From: JADKIH01 sp031385005
GTDB lineage: Bacteria > Bacteroidota > Bacteroidia > AKYH767-A > 2013-40CM-41-45
Assembly (NCBI GenBank): GCA_031385005.1
Contig: JANNBB010000029.1
Coordinates: forward strand, 60,291 to 124,290
Direction: 5' to 3'
Length of the DNA: 64,000 nucleotides
A program made the position numbers and the translations under genes. The notes under the pieces were generated by a model. That model was not told where the DNA came from. It worked only from the letters and a program-made list of their open reading frames with translations, and did no database searches. This document shows positions 10,256 to 19,764 of this stretch, one piece after another; position 1 is the stretch's first letter; each line of letters opens with the position of its first letter.

Positions 10256-11062
10256 ATGGATTCTATTAATTTTAATTTGTATTGGAAGGTAATCAATGAA
10301 GTAACCGGATATGACTTCAGTGGTCATAACCCTAAATTGATTATGAGGCGTCTTGAATGCTTTGTTTCTAAAGAAAAGATTGGATCAGCTGATGAGTTGA
10401 GAGAACGGTTGTTTACGGATAGGTTTTCAAAAGAAAATTTGCTTGGAAACTTACTGACAAATTACACAGAGTTTTTTCGTGACCCACTTTTTTTTCAGAC
10501 ACTACTAAAAGAAATAATTCCGGCTCTTGCTAACTACTCTAAAATTTCAATTTGGCATGCTGGATGTTCAACCGGCGAAGAAGTTTATTCGCTAGCCATA
10601 CTACTTGACGAGCTTAATTTGTTAGATAGGTGTCAGATTATAGCTACAGATATCAACGAACAAAATATTATATCAGCTTCGTCCGGTATTTTTCCTATAG
10701 GCAAAGTTAAAGAAGCGAGTTACCGATATTTTCGTTCCGGAGGTACGAGGCATCTTTCAAAACATTATACCGCTTATTACGACCACATTGTTTTTGATCA
10801 TAAGTTAAGAAGTAAAATCAAGTTTGTTAATCAGGACATGATACAAACGAAACCTGCTTTGAGATTTCATTTAGTTTTGTGTCGAAACGTATTTATTTAT
10901 TTTAATTATGTTTTGCAACAAAAAGCCCTGACTACTATTTGTAATAGCATGTATAACTATGGCTATTTTGCTATGGGCGCACAGGAGCGCATTGTTAATA
11001 TGGAAGATTACAATTTAGCCCTAATCAATTATGAGAATAAAATATTCAGAAAAGTAATTTAA
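10256..11062 (+). CDS. CheR-type protein-glutamate O-methyltransferase
   Basis: The protein has 268 residues, full length for CheR. An N-terminal helical region (residues ~1-70) includes NYTEFFRDP, the typical CheR linker motif. The SAM-binding core is SIWHAGCSTGEEVYSLAILL, followed by ATDIN, and the catalytic-domain motif CRNVFIYFN is near residue 215. CheR proteins methylate glutamates of chemoreceptors. Outside chemotaxis they occur with hybrid kinases, as here, and the kinase itself or its coiled coil may be the substrate (inference). A CheB demethylase partner, common in such clusters, is absent nearby. Confidence 0.9.
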   Translation: MDSINFNLYWKVINEVTGYDFSGHNPKLIMRRLECFVSKEKIGSADELRERLFTDRFSKENLLGNLLTNYTEFFRDPLFFQTLLKEIIPALANYSKISIWHAGCSTGEEVYSLAILLDELNLLDRCQIIATDINEQNIISASSGIFPIGKVKEASYRYFRSGGTRHLSKHYTAYYDHIVFDHKLRSKIKFVNQDMIQTKPALRFHLVLCRNVFIYFNYVLQQKALTTICNSMYNYGYFAMGAQERIVNMEDYNLALINYENKIFRKVI

Positions 11063-11186
11063 ATGTTTTGAAAATGGTATGCACTTCTTTGTGTTTTCTT
11101 ACAGTTTTCATATAGTGTAAGTTCTATTAAAAAATGGGAGAACAAGTAAATATAAATATGGTTAAATTGTGTAAGAAGAAATAATT

Positions 11187-12320
11187 ATGAATAATACCGC
11201 CGCTGAAGTTTTAGATCTTAAAATAAATGTTGTTTCTGGTCATGAAATTAATATTTTAATTGTTGACGATAGACCTGAGAACTTGCTTTCTCTTGAAAGT
11301 CTTTTAGAGTCTGATAACAGGAATTTATTAAAAGCGTCATCAGGCAGCGAGGCCCTTAAGATTGCATTTGAAACGCAATTGGCATTAATTATTCTCGATG
11401 TTCAAATGCCGGAAATGGACGGTTTTGAGGTTGCACGTTTGTTAAAGGAAAACCCGCGGACCAAGGACATTGCAATTATATTCGTTACCGCACTTAGCGA
11501 GAATGAGAAGTATACACTTCAGGGTTATGAGGAGGGTGCCGTTGATTATTTACACAAACCCCTTATTCCCTCTATTGTTAAAGCCAAGGTTTGTGTTTAT
11601 GAAAATTTGTACAAGCAAAGTTTCGAATTGAAAGAATCAAATCAGAAATTGAAGGAGATCAATAAGCAACTTGATGAATTTGTTTACATCGTTTCTCATG
11701 ATTTGAAAGCACCCTTACGAGGATTATCAAGCATTAGTAGTTTTCTGGAAGATGAATTGGGTAACGATATGAAGCCGGAGGTGGCTGAATTATTGGGATT
11801 AATTAAAAAGAGGACTGCATGGATGCAAAACTTAATCAGTAGCATTCTTCATTATTCCAGAATGAGTAATTCTTGTGCTGTAAAGGAGGACATCAATCTT
11901 AATGAGTTGATTAACAACATTATAGAGATGGTCGATCCACCTGAGAATTTTAAGTTTGAGGTTGCAGATAACATGCCTGTACTTTATGCGGAAAAAATAA
12001 AGATTCACGAAGTGTTTCAGAACCTTATCAGCAACGGAATCAAATACAATAATAAGGAGAATGGTTTAATTCGCATTGGGTTTTTTGAATACCCCGACCA
12101 TTATGATTTTTATGTTCAAGATAATGGCCAAGGAATTAAACCCGAGCACTTCGAAAGAATTTTTGGAATTTTTCAAACACTCTCGCCGAAGGAAAATACA
12201 GACAGCACCGGTATTGGTTTAACGATTGTAAAAAAGATTGTTGAACAGCAAGGAGGAAAAGTTACACTCTCTTCTGAATATGGCGAAGGAACAAAATTTA
12301 CGTTCACCTGGAAAAAGTAA
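11187..12320 (+). CDS. Receiver-histidine kinase fusion (soluble)
   Basis: The 377-residue protein has no membrane segment. A receiver domain covers ~18-140, with ILIVDDRPENL at the start, phospho-Asp71 in LIILDVQMPE, and HKP near the end. A short coiled coil is followed by HisKA with HDLKAPLRG (His171) and a HATPase domain with DNGQGI and STGIGLTIVKK. This layout is common for kinases that take phosphate from, or are gated by, a membrane partner. It probably works downstream of the hybrid kinase encoded 1 kb upstream. A 124-bp gap separates it from the cheR-like gene, so it may have its own promoter. Confidence 0.88.
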   Translation: MNNTAAEVLDLKINVVSGHEINILIVDDRPENLLSLESLLESDNRNLLKASSGSEALKIAFETQLALIILDVQMPEMDGFEVARLLKENPRTKDIAIIFVTALSENEKYTLQGYEEGAVDYLHKPLIPSIVKAKVCVYENLYKQSFELKESNQKLKEINKQLDEFVYIVSHDLKAPLRGLSSISSFLEDELGNDMKPEVAELLGLIKKRTAWMQNLISSILHYSRMSNSCAVKEDINLNELINNIIEMVDPPENFKFEVADNMPVLYAEKIKIHEVFQNLISNGIKYNNKENGLIRIGFFEYPDHYDFYVQDNGQGIKPEHFERIFGIFQTLSPKENTDSTGIGLTIVKKIVEQQGGKVTLSSEYGEGTKFTFTWKK

Positions 12321-12322
12321 AT

Positions 12323-13210
12323 TTATTTTTTCTGAAAAATATAAATGACGCTTGAATATTTTTCAGCGTCATTTCTTGTTTTGAAGTTAGAGATCAATCC
12401 AATAAAGAAGGCCTTTACTAAACCTAAAGAAGACTGTTTGTGTTTTTCACTTAACATACTCACATAAAACGAATCCAACTTCATTGGATACGATTTGTGG
12501 TGATGTAGATTGTGTTTAAGAAAAAGTTCTTTAATAATTGAAGGAGAAAAATTATAAAGATGTCTGGGTACATCGTAAGCAGCCCAAGAGGAACTGTAAT
12601 GTTTTGCGTCCCAAGAGGTATAATTAGGCACAGCAATGACAGCAAAACCACCTTCTTCTAAAAGATTGTAAATATCGTTTATCCGTTTATTTAAGTCGCT
12701 GACGTGTTCAAGCACATGCCACATGCTAATGATTGAAAATGAGTTAGTTGGCAATTTCACTAAGCCGACTTCATCATAAACGATTGATTTATAATTATTT
12801 ATAGCAGTGTTACGCGCTTTTAAGTTTGGTTCAACTCCAATCCCTTTCCAACCTGATTCTATTGCTTTTCCAAGAAAATCACCTGTTCCACAACCAATAT
12901 CTAAGAGGGTTTTGTTTTTTGTTTTTAGTTCGGAAATTAATTCTATTTTATTCCGAATAGCCCTAAACTTTACGAAGTGATATATCTTATTGATTAAACC
13001 CTTTTTGGTATTACTATGACTAACATAATCATCACTTTCATAGTATTTACTTAATTCACTAATTGCTGGTCGTGGATTTAAAAACTTAAAACCACACTGG
13101 AGACAGCTTACTATCTTAAAATGTTCTTTTGAAACTGTATAGTCAATGCATGTTTTGAATTCTTCAAATTTTTCATGTTGGCAGACGGGGCAATATTTCA
13201 GTTCTTCCAT
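12323..13210 (-). CDS. Class I SAM-dependent methyltransferase with N-terminal zinc ribbon
   Basis: The 295-residue protein opens with a four-cysteine zinc ribbon (CPVC at residues ~7-10 and CLQC at ~36-39). A Rossmann methyltransferase follows, with motif I LLDIGCGTGDFL, then GVEPN and MWHVLEHVSD. This ribbon-plus-Methyltransf_23 layout is frequent in genes for surface polysaccharide or sugar modification. Its substrate here is unknown. The stop lies 2 bp from the stop of the convergent kinase gene, and the gene begins 28 bp after mnmG ends, so the two may be co-transcribed. Confidence 0.85.
   Translation of the reverse strand: MEELKYCPVCQHEKFEEFKTCIDYTVSKEHFKIVSCLQCGFKFLNPRPAISELSKYYESDDYVSHSNTKKGLINKIYHFVKFRAIRNKIELISELKTKNKTLLDIGCGTGDFLGKAIESGWKGIGVEPNLKARNTAINNYKSIVYDEVGLVKLPTNSFSIISMWHVLEHVSDLNKRINDIYNLLEEGGFAVIAVPNYTSWDAKHYSSSWAAYDVPRHLYNFSPSIIKELFLKHNLHHHKSYPMKLDSFYVSMLSEKHKQSSLGLVKAFFIGLISNFKTRNDAEKYSSVIYIFQKK
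12343..12374 (+). terminator. Possible hairpin terminator at convergent gene ends
   Basis: AAATGACGC (12343-12351) pairs perfectly with GCGTCATTT (12366-12374) across a 14-base loop. It lies just past the stop of the rightward kinase gene but inside the last codons of the leftward methyltransferase. It could end the rightward transcript; no long T-run follows, so this is tentative. Confidence 0.3.
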
Positions 13211-13238
13211 ATAATTAGGGAATGTTCCACGTGAAACA

Positions 13239-15110
13239 TTAACGAGAAATGTGAACCATTAGGACGGAAATGTCGGCCGGACTAATACCGCTTATTCTCG
13301 ATGCTTGACCTAGTGTTTTTGGTCGAATTGAGTCAAGCTTTATTCTCGCTTCCATGGATAGAGAGTTTAGTCCGTGGTAGTCAAAATCATCCTTCATGAC
13401 AATTGCCTCCATTTTAATAAACTTATTGGCCATTTCAACCTCTTTTTCAATATATCCCTCGTATTTGAGCGTAATTTCGACTTGTTCACAATATAAATCT
13501 CGATCACCGGGTATTTTTTCTACGAAATCCTTTAAATCAGGAACGTGTCCGAGTAAATCCCCCAGGAATATCTGTGGTCTTAATAAAATAGGTAAAAGTT
13601 TGCCCTTTTGGCGAATTTCTTCCGTACCGGCGGCGATTAGGGCGGGGTTAACTTCATCAGGAGAAACAGAATAGTTTCTAATAAAATGAATGAGCTCATC
13701 TCTGTGCTTCTTTTTCCTTTCAACCTCAATAAGTCTATCGTCTTTTGCAAGACCAATGCTGTGAGATAGCGGAGTAAGTCGAAGATCAGCATTGTCTTGT
13801 CGAAGCAAGGTTCGGAATTCTGCCCTTGAAGTAAACATTCTATAGGGTTCGTCTGTACCCTTTGTAACCAAATCATCAATCAATACGCCAATATAGGCCT
13901 CAGACCGGGTAAGAATTAAAGGAGGACGTTCATTGATCTTTAAATGAGCATTTATTCCCGCCATCAAACCCTGACATGCCGCTTCTTCATACCCTGTTGT
14001 TCCATTGATTTGTCCGGCAAAATACAGATTATCAATTAGTTTAGTCTCCAGTGTAAGATAAAGCTGCTGAGGTGGGAAATAATCGTATTCAATTGCATAT
14101 CCGGGTCTAAACATCTTGGCCTTTTGGAAGCCGGGAATCAATCTCAATGCCTGATACTGAACATCTTCCGGAAGTGACGTTGAAAAACCATTAAGATACA
14201 CCTCGACAGTATTCCAACCCTCCGGTTCTACGAAAAGCTGATGTCTTTCTTTATCGGCAAACCTGTTAATTTTATCTTCAATGGATGGACAATAACGAGG
14301 ACCTACACCCTGTATTCTTCCGGCGAACATGGGAGATTTTTCAAACCCGCCCTTTAAAATATCGTGTACATCTTCATTGGTATATGTAATCCAACAAGAG
14401 CGTTGATCTTCAGGAAGAGGAAAATCGAGATAAGAAAACCTACCGCGTTTGACATCCCCGGCTTGTTCTTCCATTTGGGAATAATCAAGTGTACGACCAT
14501 CAATTCTCGGTGGCGTACCCGTTTTCATTCGCCCACTCTGAAACCCCAGTTCGATAAGTTTTTCTGTTATTCCCGTTGACGCTTTTTCCCCGCTTCTACC
14601 TCCTCCAAAATTCTTCTCGCCAATATGAATCACACCATTTAAAAAAGTTCCATTTGTTAAAATAACAGCCCGGGATTTAAACTCCAAGCCCATCGATGTT
14701 TTAACTCCAACAACCTCTTTATTATTGATTATCAGATCATTAACTGTGTCTTGCCAAAAATCAACATTGGGAGTATTCTCCAACATTAGTCGCCATTCCT
14801 GGGCAAATAACATTCTATCGTTTTGCGTTCTTGGGCTCCACATTGCAGGACCTTTAGAGCGATTCAACATTCGAAACTGAATCATAGAGCGATCAGAAAC
14901 GATACCGGAATAGCCACCCATTGCATCGATTTCGCGAACAATTTGGCCCTTTGCAATTCCGCCCATAGCCGGATTGCAGGACATTTGAGCTATTGATTGC
15001 ATATTCATGGTAATCAATAACACTTTGGAGCCCATATTGGCAGCAGCAGCAGCAGCTTCGCAACCGGCATGTCCGGCCCCCACTACAATTATATCGTATT
15101 GATTTTCCAT
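13239..15110 (-). CDS. mnmG: tRNA uridine-5-carboxymethylaminomethyl modification enzyme MnmG (GidA)
   Basis: This is a 623-residue FAD protein, the usual MnmG length. It has the N-terminal dinucleotide-binding motif VVGAGHAGCEAA, the family signatures GGIAKGQIVREIDA and GRMKTGTPPRIDGR, and GTTGYEEAACQGL. The C-terminal helical domain includes KYEGYIEKE and GISPADIS, which contacts MnmE and tRNA. With MnmE it installs the cmnm5 group on wobble U34 of certain tRNAs. It is encoded divergently from the KUP transporter gene. Confidence 0.97.
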   Translation of the reverse strand: MENQYDIIVVGAGHAGCEAAAAAANMGSKVLLITMNMQSIAQMSCNPAMGGIAKGQIVREIDAMGGYSGIVSDRSMIQFRMLNRSKGPAMWSPRTQNDRMLFAQEWRLMLENTPNVDFWQDTVNDLIINNKEVVGVKTSMGLEFKSRAVILTNGTFLNGVIHIGEKNFGGGRSGEKASTGITEKLIELGFQSGRMKTGTPPRIDGRTLDYSQMEEQAGDVKRGRFSYLDFPLPEDQRSCWITYTNEDVHDILKGGFEKSPMFAGRIQGVGPRYCPSIEDKINRFADKERHQLFVEPEGWNTVEVYLNGFSTSLPEDVQYQALRLIPGFQKAKMFRPGYAIEYDYFPPQQLYLTLETKLIDNLYFAGQINGTTGYEEAACQGLMAGINAHLKINERPPLILTRSEAYIGVLIDDLVTKGTDEPYRMFTSRAEFRTLLRQDNADLRLTPLSHSIGLAKDDRLIEVERKKKHRDELIHFIRNYSVSPDEVNPALIAAGTEEIRQKGKLLPILLRPQIFLGDLLGHVPDLKDFVEKIPGDRDLYCEQVEITLKYEGYIEKEVEMANKFIKMEAIVMKDDFDYHGLNSLSMEARIKLDSIRPKTLGQASRISGISPADISVLMVHISR

Positions 15111-15120
15111 TTGAAGGCCG

Positions 15121-15128
15121 CAAAGTTA
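15121..15128 (-). promoter_or_regulatory. Candidate -7 element of the mnmG promoter
   Basis: On the minus strand the sequence TAACTTTG fits the Bacteroidota -7 consensus TAnnTTTG. It ends 11 bp before the mnmG ATG, implying a very short leader. I see no good TTG -33 element at the right distance. Confidence 0.35.
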
Positions 15129-15251
15129 AATAATAAAAAATTGGAAACAGAATAAGGGCCTTTGAAAAAAGTTGTTCACCGGTATTATTTTTAATACTTC
15201 CGGTAACTCCAAAAGAAGGAATTCAAAAAAAATTCTTTCTATCTAAAACAG

Positions 15252-15280
15252 TTGACTGCTTGATCTTATTTATACTTTTG
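15252..15280 (+). promoter_or_regulatory. Bacteroidota-type promoter of the KUP gene
   Basis: TTG at 15252-15254, an 18-bp spacer and TACTTTTG at 15273-15280 match the TTG/TAnnTTTG consensus. Transcription would begin near 15287, giving a leader of about 15 nt before the TTG start codon at 15302. Confidence 0.6.
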
Positions 15281-15301
15281 CTGACCGATTAATTTTGACA
15301 A

Positions 15302-17239
15302 TTGAGTAAGCACAGCACGCATAAGGTTACTACAGGAATGCTCCTGGTAACTCTTGGTATTATTTACGGTGATATCGGTACCTCTCCTTTGTATGTAATG
15401 AAGGCAATTATCGGAAAGCAAACGATAAATTCTGATTTAGTTCTTGGCGGATTATCTTGTGTTTTTTGGACACTCTCCATTCAAACAACTTTCAAATATG
15501 TTTTGCTTACACTTCGCGCCGACAATAATGGTGAGGGTGGAATTTTTTCTTTGTATGCATTGGTAAGACGCACCAAACTCAAGTGGCTCAAATGGCCGGC
15601 GATTATCGGCGGTGCAGCACTTTTAGCCGATGGAATTATTACACCTCCCATATCTGTTTCTTCTGCAATTGAAGGATTGAGAATTTACAATCCAACGATT
15701 CCGACTGTTCCAATAGTGATTTCCATTTTGATAGCACTCTTTGTCATTCAGCAATTCGGAACAAAGTTCGTCGGACAATTTTTCGGACCCATCATGTTGC
15801 TTTGGTTTTCGATGATTGGGGTTTTAGGTGTTGTGAGTTTAGCTCAATATCCATCGGTGTTAAAAGCATTAAATCCATACTATGCACTTCATCTGATTAC
15901 GAATGTTCGAGGTGGCTTCTGGTTGTTGGGCGCCGTCTTTCTTTGTACTACCGGAGCAGAAGCACTTTATAGTGATCTGGGACATTGCGGAAAAAAAAAT
16001 ATCCGCATTTCATGGGCATTTGTAAAAACAATGTTGTTGCTAAATTATTTTGGACAAGCCGCATGGCTGATGCAAAAGCAAGGAGATTTGTTACGCGATG
16101 AAAACCCTTTTTACAAACTGATGCCCGACTGGTTTCTTCTCACCGGAATCATCATTGCAACGGCAGCAGCTATTGTTGCCAGTCAGGCCCTGATAAGCGG
16201 ATCGTTTACCCTAATCAACGAAGCTATACGACTAAACTTCTGGCCGAAAGTGCGAATAGTTTATCCCACCAATCTACGCGGACAAATTTACGTTCCATCT
16301 GTTAACTGGTTGCTGCTTATTGGTTGTATAGGCATTACATTGTTCTTTAAAGAATCATCGGGCATGGAAGGAGCATATGGGTTGGCTATCATAATAACAA
16401 TGATTAGTACGACGACATTGCTCATGTACTACTTATATATCCGTAGAACATCTTTCCTGATCATATGGCTTCTTCTTACTTTATTTCTTACGGTTGAAGT
16501 TTCATTTCTTGTAGCCAACCTCGATAAATTCCCTCATGGTGGTTGGCTATCGCTTTTAATTGCCATTGGATTAATAGTTATTATGTGGGGATGGTATGCA
16601 GCAAGAAAGATCAGAAATCGATTTGTTGAATTTGTAAAGTTGAATGACTATCTAACCCTGCTACGAGATTTAAGTCACGACTTCTCTATTCCTAAATATG
16701 CCACACATCTTGTTTATTTAACAAGCGCCAATAACACGGAAGAAATTGAATCAAAGATTATATATTCCATACTCCAAAAACAACCTAAGCGTGCAGACAT
16801 GTATTGGTTTGTTCATGTGGATGTAATGGACGAACCATATACCCTGGAGTATAAGGTAAAAGAATTAATACGAGGTAATATTATCCGAATTGATTTTAAG
16901 CTTGGGTTTCGTGTCGAGCCGCGGATTAATTTAATGTTCCGAAAAGTGGTGGAAGATATGGTAAGAAATTTTGAAGTCGACATAACCTCGCGCTATGAAT
17001 CGCTTGGAAGAAAAAACCTCATTGGCGATTTTCGATTTGTAGTAATGGAAAAATTCCTTTCCTATGAAAACGAATTGCCATTCTACGAAAAAATTACTCT
17101 CGATATGTATTTTGCAATTAAGCAATATACACTATCGGAAGAACGGGCATTTGGATTGGATACAAGTTCTGTGACTATTGAAAAAGTTCCCTTGATAGTG
17201 AATCCAATCAGGGAGGTAAGTTTAAAACGGATCCGTTAA
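15302..17239 (+). CDS. kup: KUP-family potassium uptake protein
   Basis: A 645-residue membrane protein of normal KUP length with about 12 hydrophobic segments in the first 430 residues and a cytoplasmic C-terminal domain. Family signatures are GIIYGDIGTSPLYV at the first helix, NNGEGGIFSLYAL, and LTTGAEALYSDLGH-like residues (CTTGAEALYSDLGHCG). It imports K+ with protons. The start is TTG at 15302: an in-frame stop lies at 15296-15298, and the next ATG (15338) would cut off the residues before helix 1. The short leader from the predicted promoter also supports the TTG. Confidence 0.93.
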   Translation: MSKHSTHKVTTGMLLVTLGIIYGDIGTSPLYVMKAIIGKQTINSDLVLGGLSCVFWTLSIQTTFKYVLLTLRADNNGEGGIFSLYALVRRTKLKWLKWPAIIGGAALLADGIITPPISVSSAIEGLRIYNPTIPTVPIVISILIALFVIQQFGTKFVGQFFGPIMLLWFSMIGVLGVVSLAQYPSVLKALNPYYALHLITNVRGGFWLLGAVFLCTTGAEALYSDLGHCGKKNIRISWAFVKTMLLLNYFGQAAWLMQKQGDLLRDENPFYKLMPDWFLLTGIIIATAAAIVASQALISGSFTLINEAIRLNFWPKVRIVYPTNLRGQIYVPSVNWLLLIGCIGITLFFKESSGMEGAYGLAIIITMISTTTLLMYYLYIRRTSFLIIWLLLTLFLTVEVSFLVANLDKFPHGGWLSLLIAIGLIVIMWGWYAARKIRNRFVEFVKLNDYLTLLRDLSHDFSIPKYATHLVYLTSANNTEEIESKIIYSILQKQPKRADMYWFVHVDVMDEPYTLEYKVKELIRGNIIRIDFKLGFRVEPRINLMFRKVVEDMVRNFEVDITSRYESLGRKNLIGDFRFVVMEKFLSYENELPFYEKITLDMYFAIKQYTLSEERAFGLDTSSVTIEKVPLIVNPIREVSLKRIR

Positions 17240-17248
17240 AAAAACAAA

Positions 17249-17767
17249 ATGGCACTCAAATCAAAAACCCCTAAAGACTCAATCGCAATCATTACGGAAT
17301 TTGTACTTCCCAATGATACCAATACACTCGGAAATCTCATGGGGGGTCGGCTACTTCATTGGATGGACATCGCTTCGGCGATTGCCGCACACAGACATTG
17401 TGGCCGCATTGTCGTTACCGCTTCCGTGAACAACGTTTCTTTTAACCAGCCCATACGTCTTGGTGAAATTGTTACCATGCATGCAAAAGTTTCACGTGCT
17501 TTTAATTCGTCGATGGAAGTGTTTATCGATGTGTGGGTCGAAAACAACAATACCGGAGAAAAGAAAAAATGCAATGAAGCTATTTATACATTTGTTGCAG
17601 TAGATCAACTCGGGAATCCGATTAATGTTCCTGAATTAATCCCCGAAACGGAAGAAGAGAAAACAAGGTATGATGGAGCATTGCGAAGAAGGCAACTTTC
17701 TCTCATCCTTGCCGGTAAAATGAAACCAAAGGATGCCACAGAGTTAAAGGCACTTTTTTTGGACTAA
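17249..17767 (+). CDS. Acyl-CoA thioesterase (hotdog fold, YciA-like)
   Basis: The 172-residue protein has the hotdog signature NTLGNLMGGRLLHWMDIASA, with a catalytic-type Asp in WMDIA, followed by ASVNNVSFNQPIRLGEIV. A C-terminal basic tail follows the fold. Such enzymes hydrolyse acyl-CoAs to free acid and CoA in the cytoplasm. It begins 9 bp after the KUP stop, so co-transcription is likely although no functional link is obvious. Confidence 0.9.
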   Translation: MALKSKTPKDSIAIITEFVLPNDTNTLGNLMGGRLLHWMDIASAIAAHRHCGRIVVTASVNNVSFNQPIRLGEIVTMHAKVSRAFNSSMEVFIDVWVENNNTGEKKKCNEAIYTFVAVDQLGNPINVPELIPETEEEKTRYDGALRRRQLSLILAGKMKPKDATELKALFLD

Positions 17768-17800
17768 AGCAAAATCATCTTCAAACAAAAAAAGAAATAC

Positions 17801-18784
17801 TCAAAGTCCTTTAAAACAATCTTCTTGAATTTCCAGCATACACTTGAAGTGTCCGCGCGGGCATTTTTCAAAACCGATTTTTGAGCAAGGGCGACAGGAT
17901 AGGTTCGACACTTCTAAAAGAATAGATTCCGGATTTTTTGCAGCCACATTCTTCTCTCCATAGTATGGATACATTCCGAAACCGGGAATGGTATTGCCCC
18001 AAACAGAGACAATGTCTTTTTTGAATGCAGCAGCAACATGCATCAAACCCGTATCATTGCTGATTACGCGCAATGATTTTTTTACTAAAGCGGCGGATTC
18101 ATTAAGCGAAAAAATCCCGCAGGCATTGAATATATTTTTTCCGATTTCCTTAACTAACAATTCTCCAATAGCAAAATCTGATTTATCACCAAGTAATACG
18201 ATAGGGGAGTTAATCTTTTTCGCAATTGAAATCATTTTTTCTAAAGGCAGTCTTTTGGTAAAATGACGAGCACCAATAACCCAGGCAATGTAATTGTTTC
18301 GGTGTGTCTCCGGTAAACGGTGAATCGCTTCTTCATCAGCAGGGGTTATAAAATAATCGAGACCTTGTCCGTCGTTTGTAACACCGAGCGACTCCACACT
18401 TTTCATATAGCGATCGACAATATGAATTTCAGGAAGAATATTAATCTTGAAATTAACTAATAGCCATTTTTGAAAATTCAGTTTACCGAATGAAAAACTT
18501 TTTACTCCTAGCAATTGTTTAATCCTTAGCGAACGAAAATTTTTCTGTAAGTCTATTACCAGATCGTAATTTTCATCTCTTAGCGATTCGATTATGTCGG
18601 AAATGTTATCTTCGAAATAAAAACGTTTATCGATATAAGGGTTGTTTTTCAATACGGATGCATAGGATTTTTTCAAGAGAAAATGCACTTCCGCATCCTT
18701 CACCTGTTGTTTCACACAACGAATTACAGGCGTAGTAAGAACAATGTCACCAATGGAAGAAAAACGGATGAAGAGAATTTTCAT
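17801..18784 (-). CDS. Glycosyltransferase family 9 (heptosyltransferase-like)
   Basis: The 327-residue protein starts with ILFIRFSSIGDIVLTTPVIR, the classical GT9 N-terminus. It has the donor-binding region in the second half (VISNDTGLMHVAAAF) and a cysteine cluster near the C-terminus (SCRPCSKIGFEKCPRGHFKC) typical of Bacteroidota members. GT9 enzymes transfer heptose or related sugars in lipopolysaccharide core assembly at the inner membrane. The exact sugar is not predictable. It is convergent with the thioesterase gene and divergent from tatD. Confidence 0.9.
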   Translation of the reverse strand: MKILFIRFSSIGDIVLTTPVIRCVKQQVKDAEVHFLLKKSYASVLKNNPYIDKRFYFEDNISDIIESLRDENYDLVIDLQKNFRSLRIKQLLGVKSFSFGKLNFQKWLLVNFKINILPEIHIVDRYMKSVESLGVTNDGQGLDYFITPADEEAIHRLPETHRNNYIAWVIGARHFTKRLPLEKMISIAKKINSPIVLLGDKSDFAIGELLVKEIGKNIFNACGIFSLNESAALVKKSLRVISNDTGLMHVAAAFKKDIVSVWGNTIPGFGMYPYYGEKNVAAKNPESILLEVSNLSCRPCSKIGFEKCPRGHFKCMLEIQEDCFKGL

Positions 18785-18854
18785 TTGCAGAGGCGAAAAT
18801 ACTTTTATTATTTCTTAAAGTGAGCAGGTATTTTTACAATATTAGCAGGGAATT

Positions 18855-19625
18855 ATGGAAAAGCTAACCGATACGCATACGCACCTTTATGCCAAAGAGT
18901 TTGAAAACGACCTCTCAACGCTTCTGCAGCAGGCAGATGTGCTCGGAGTAGAACGCTTTTTTCTGCCGAATATTGACAGCCAATCGATAACCGGCATGTT
19001 GGAACTCGAAAACACATATCCCGGAAAATGTTTCCCTATGATGGGACTACATCCTTGTTCTGTTAAAGAAAACTGGAAATCTGAAATGATGATCGTTGAA
19101 GATTGGCTGGCTAAGAGAAAATTTGCCGCTGTTGGCGAAATGGGCATCGACTTGTTCTGGGATAAAACCTTTTTGGAAGAACAGAAAATGGCATTTATTC
19201 AACAGGTTGAATTGGCCAATCATTATAAACTTCCAATAGTTATTCATACGCGCGATTCTTTTGATGTGGTTATTGATCTATTGAAGTCAACTCGCAAAGA
19301 AGCACCGGCAGGAATTTTTCATTGCTTTACAGGAAATGCCGAACAAGCAAAACAGGTTATCGATATGGGGTTTTATATTGGTATTGGTGGTGTAGTAACA
19401 TTTAAAAATGGCGGCCTCGATAAAACCCTTTTGGAAATCGATTTGAAAAACATCGTTCTTGAAACCGACGCTCCTTACCTGGCTCCTGTTCCTTACAGAG
19501 GAAAGCGCAATGAACCATCTTACATTATTAAAGTGGCAGAGAAAATATCGGAATTGAAAAACTGTTCTTTAGAGGAAGTGGCTAGGGTGACGACAGAGAA
19601 TTCGAGGAGAGTTTTTGGAATATGA
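18855..19625 (+). CDS. TatD-family metal-dependent DNase
   Basis: The 256-residue protein has the complete TatD pattern: DTHTHLY at the start, MGLHPCSV, VGEMGIDLFW, PIVIHTRDSFD, GIFHCFTGN and ETDAPYLAPVPYRGKRNEP. These supply the two-metal site of the amidohydrolase-like TIM barrel. TatD proteins are cytoplasmic 3'-5' exonucleases or D-aminoacyl-tRNA-type hydrolases. Length is typical. Confidence 0.95.
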   Translation: MEKLTDTHTHLYAKEFENDLSTLLQQADVLGVERFFLPNIDSQSITGMLELENTYPGKCFPMMGLHPCSVKENWKSEMMIVEDWLAKRKFAAVGEMGIDLFWDKTFLEEQKMAFIQQVELANHYKLPIVIHTRDSFDVVIDLLKSTRKEAPAGIFHCFTGNAEQAKQVIDMGFYIGIGGVVTFKNGGLDKTLLEIDLKNIVLETDAPYLAPVPYRGKRNEPSYIIKVAEKISELKNCSLEEVARVTTENSRRVFGI

Positions 19626-19639
19626 TATACTCTTTGCTT

Positions 19640-19750
19640 TCTTTGTTCATGCCACTGCTACCTTTGTGGTAAAATCCGACATCGGTACTTGTATCGGCGT
19701 CGGTGTTTAACCACAGAGTCACCAAAGGTCTGAACAGAGAAAACAGAGAT
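19640..19750. repeat. Dispersed hairpin repeat, copy 1
   Basis: The tatD/asparaginase gap holds an imperfect palindrome of about 110 bp. Nested arms run from CTTTGTTCATG (19641) through TTTGTGGT to ACCACAGAG and GTCTGAACAGAG (19740). The same element lies in reverse orientation at 50646-50748, and part of it at 50771-50849. It is non-coding and may fold as a long RNA hairpin. Confidence 0.8.
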
Positions 19751-19764
19751 AAAAAAACCAACGT

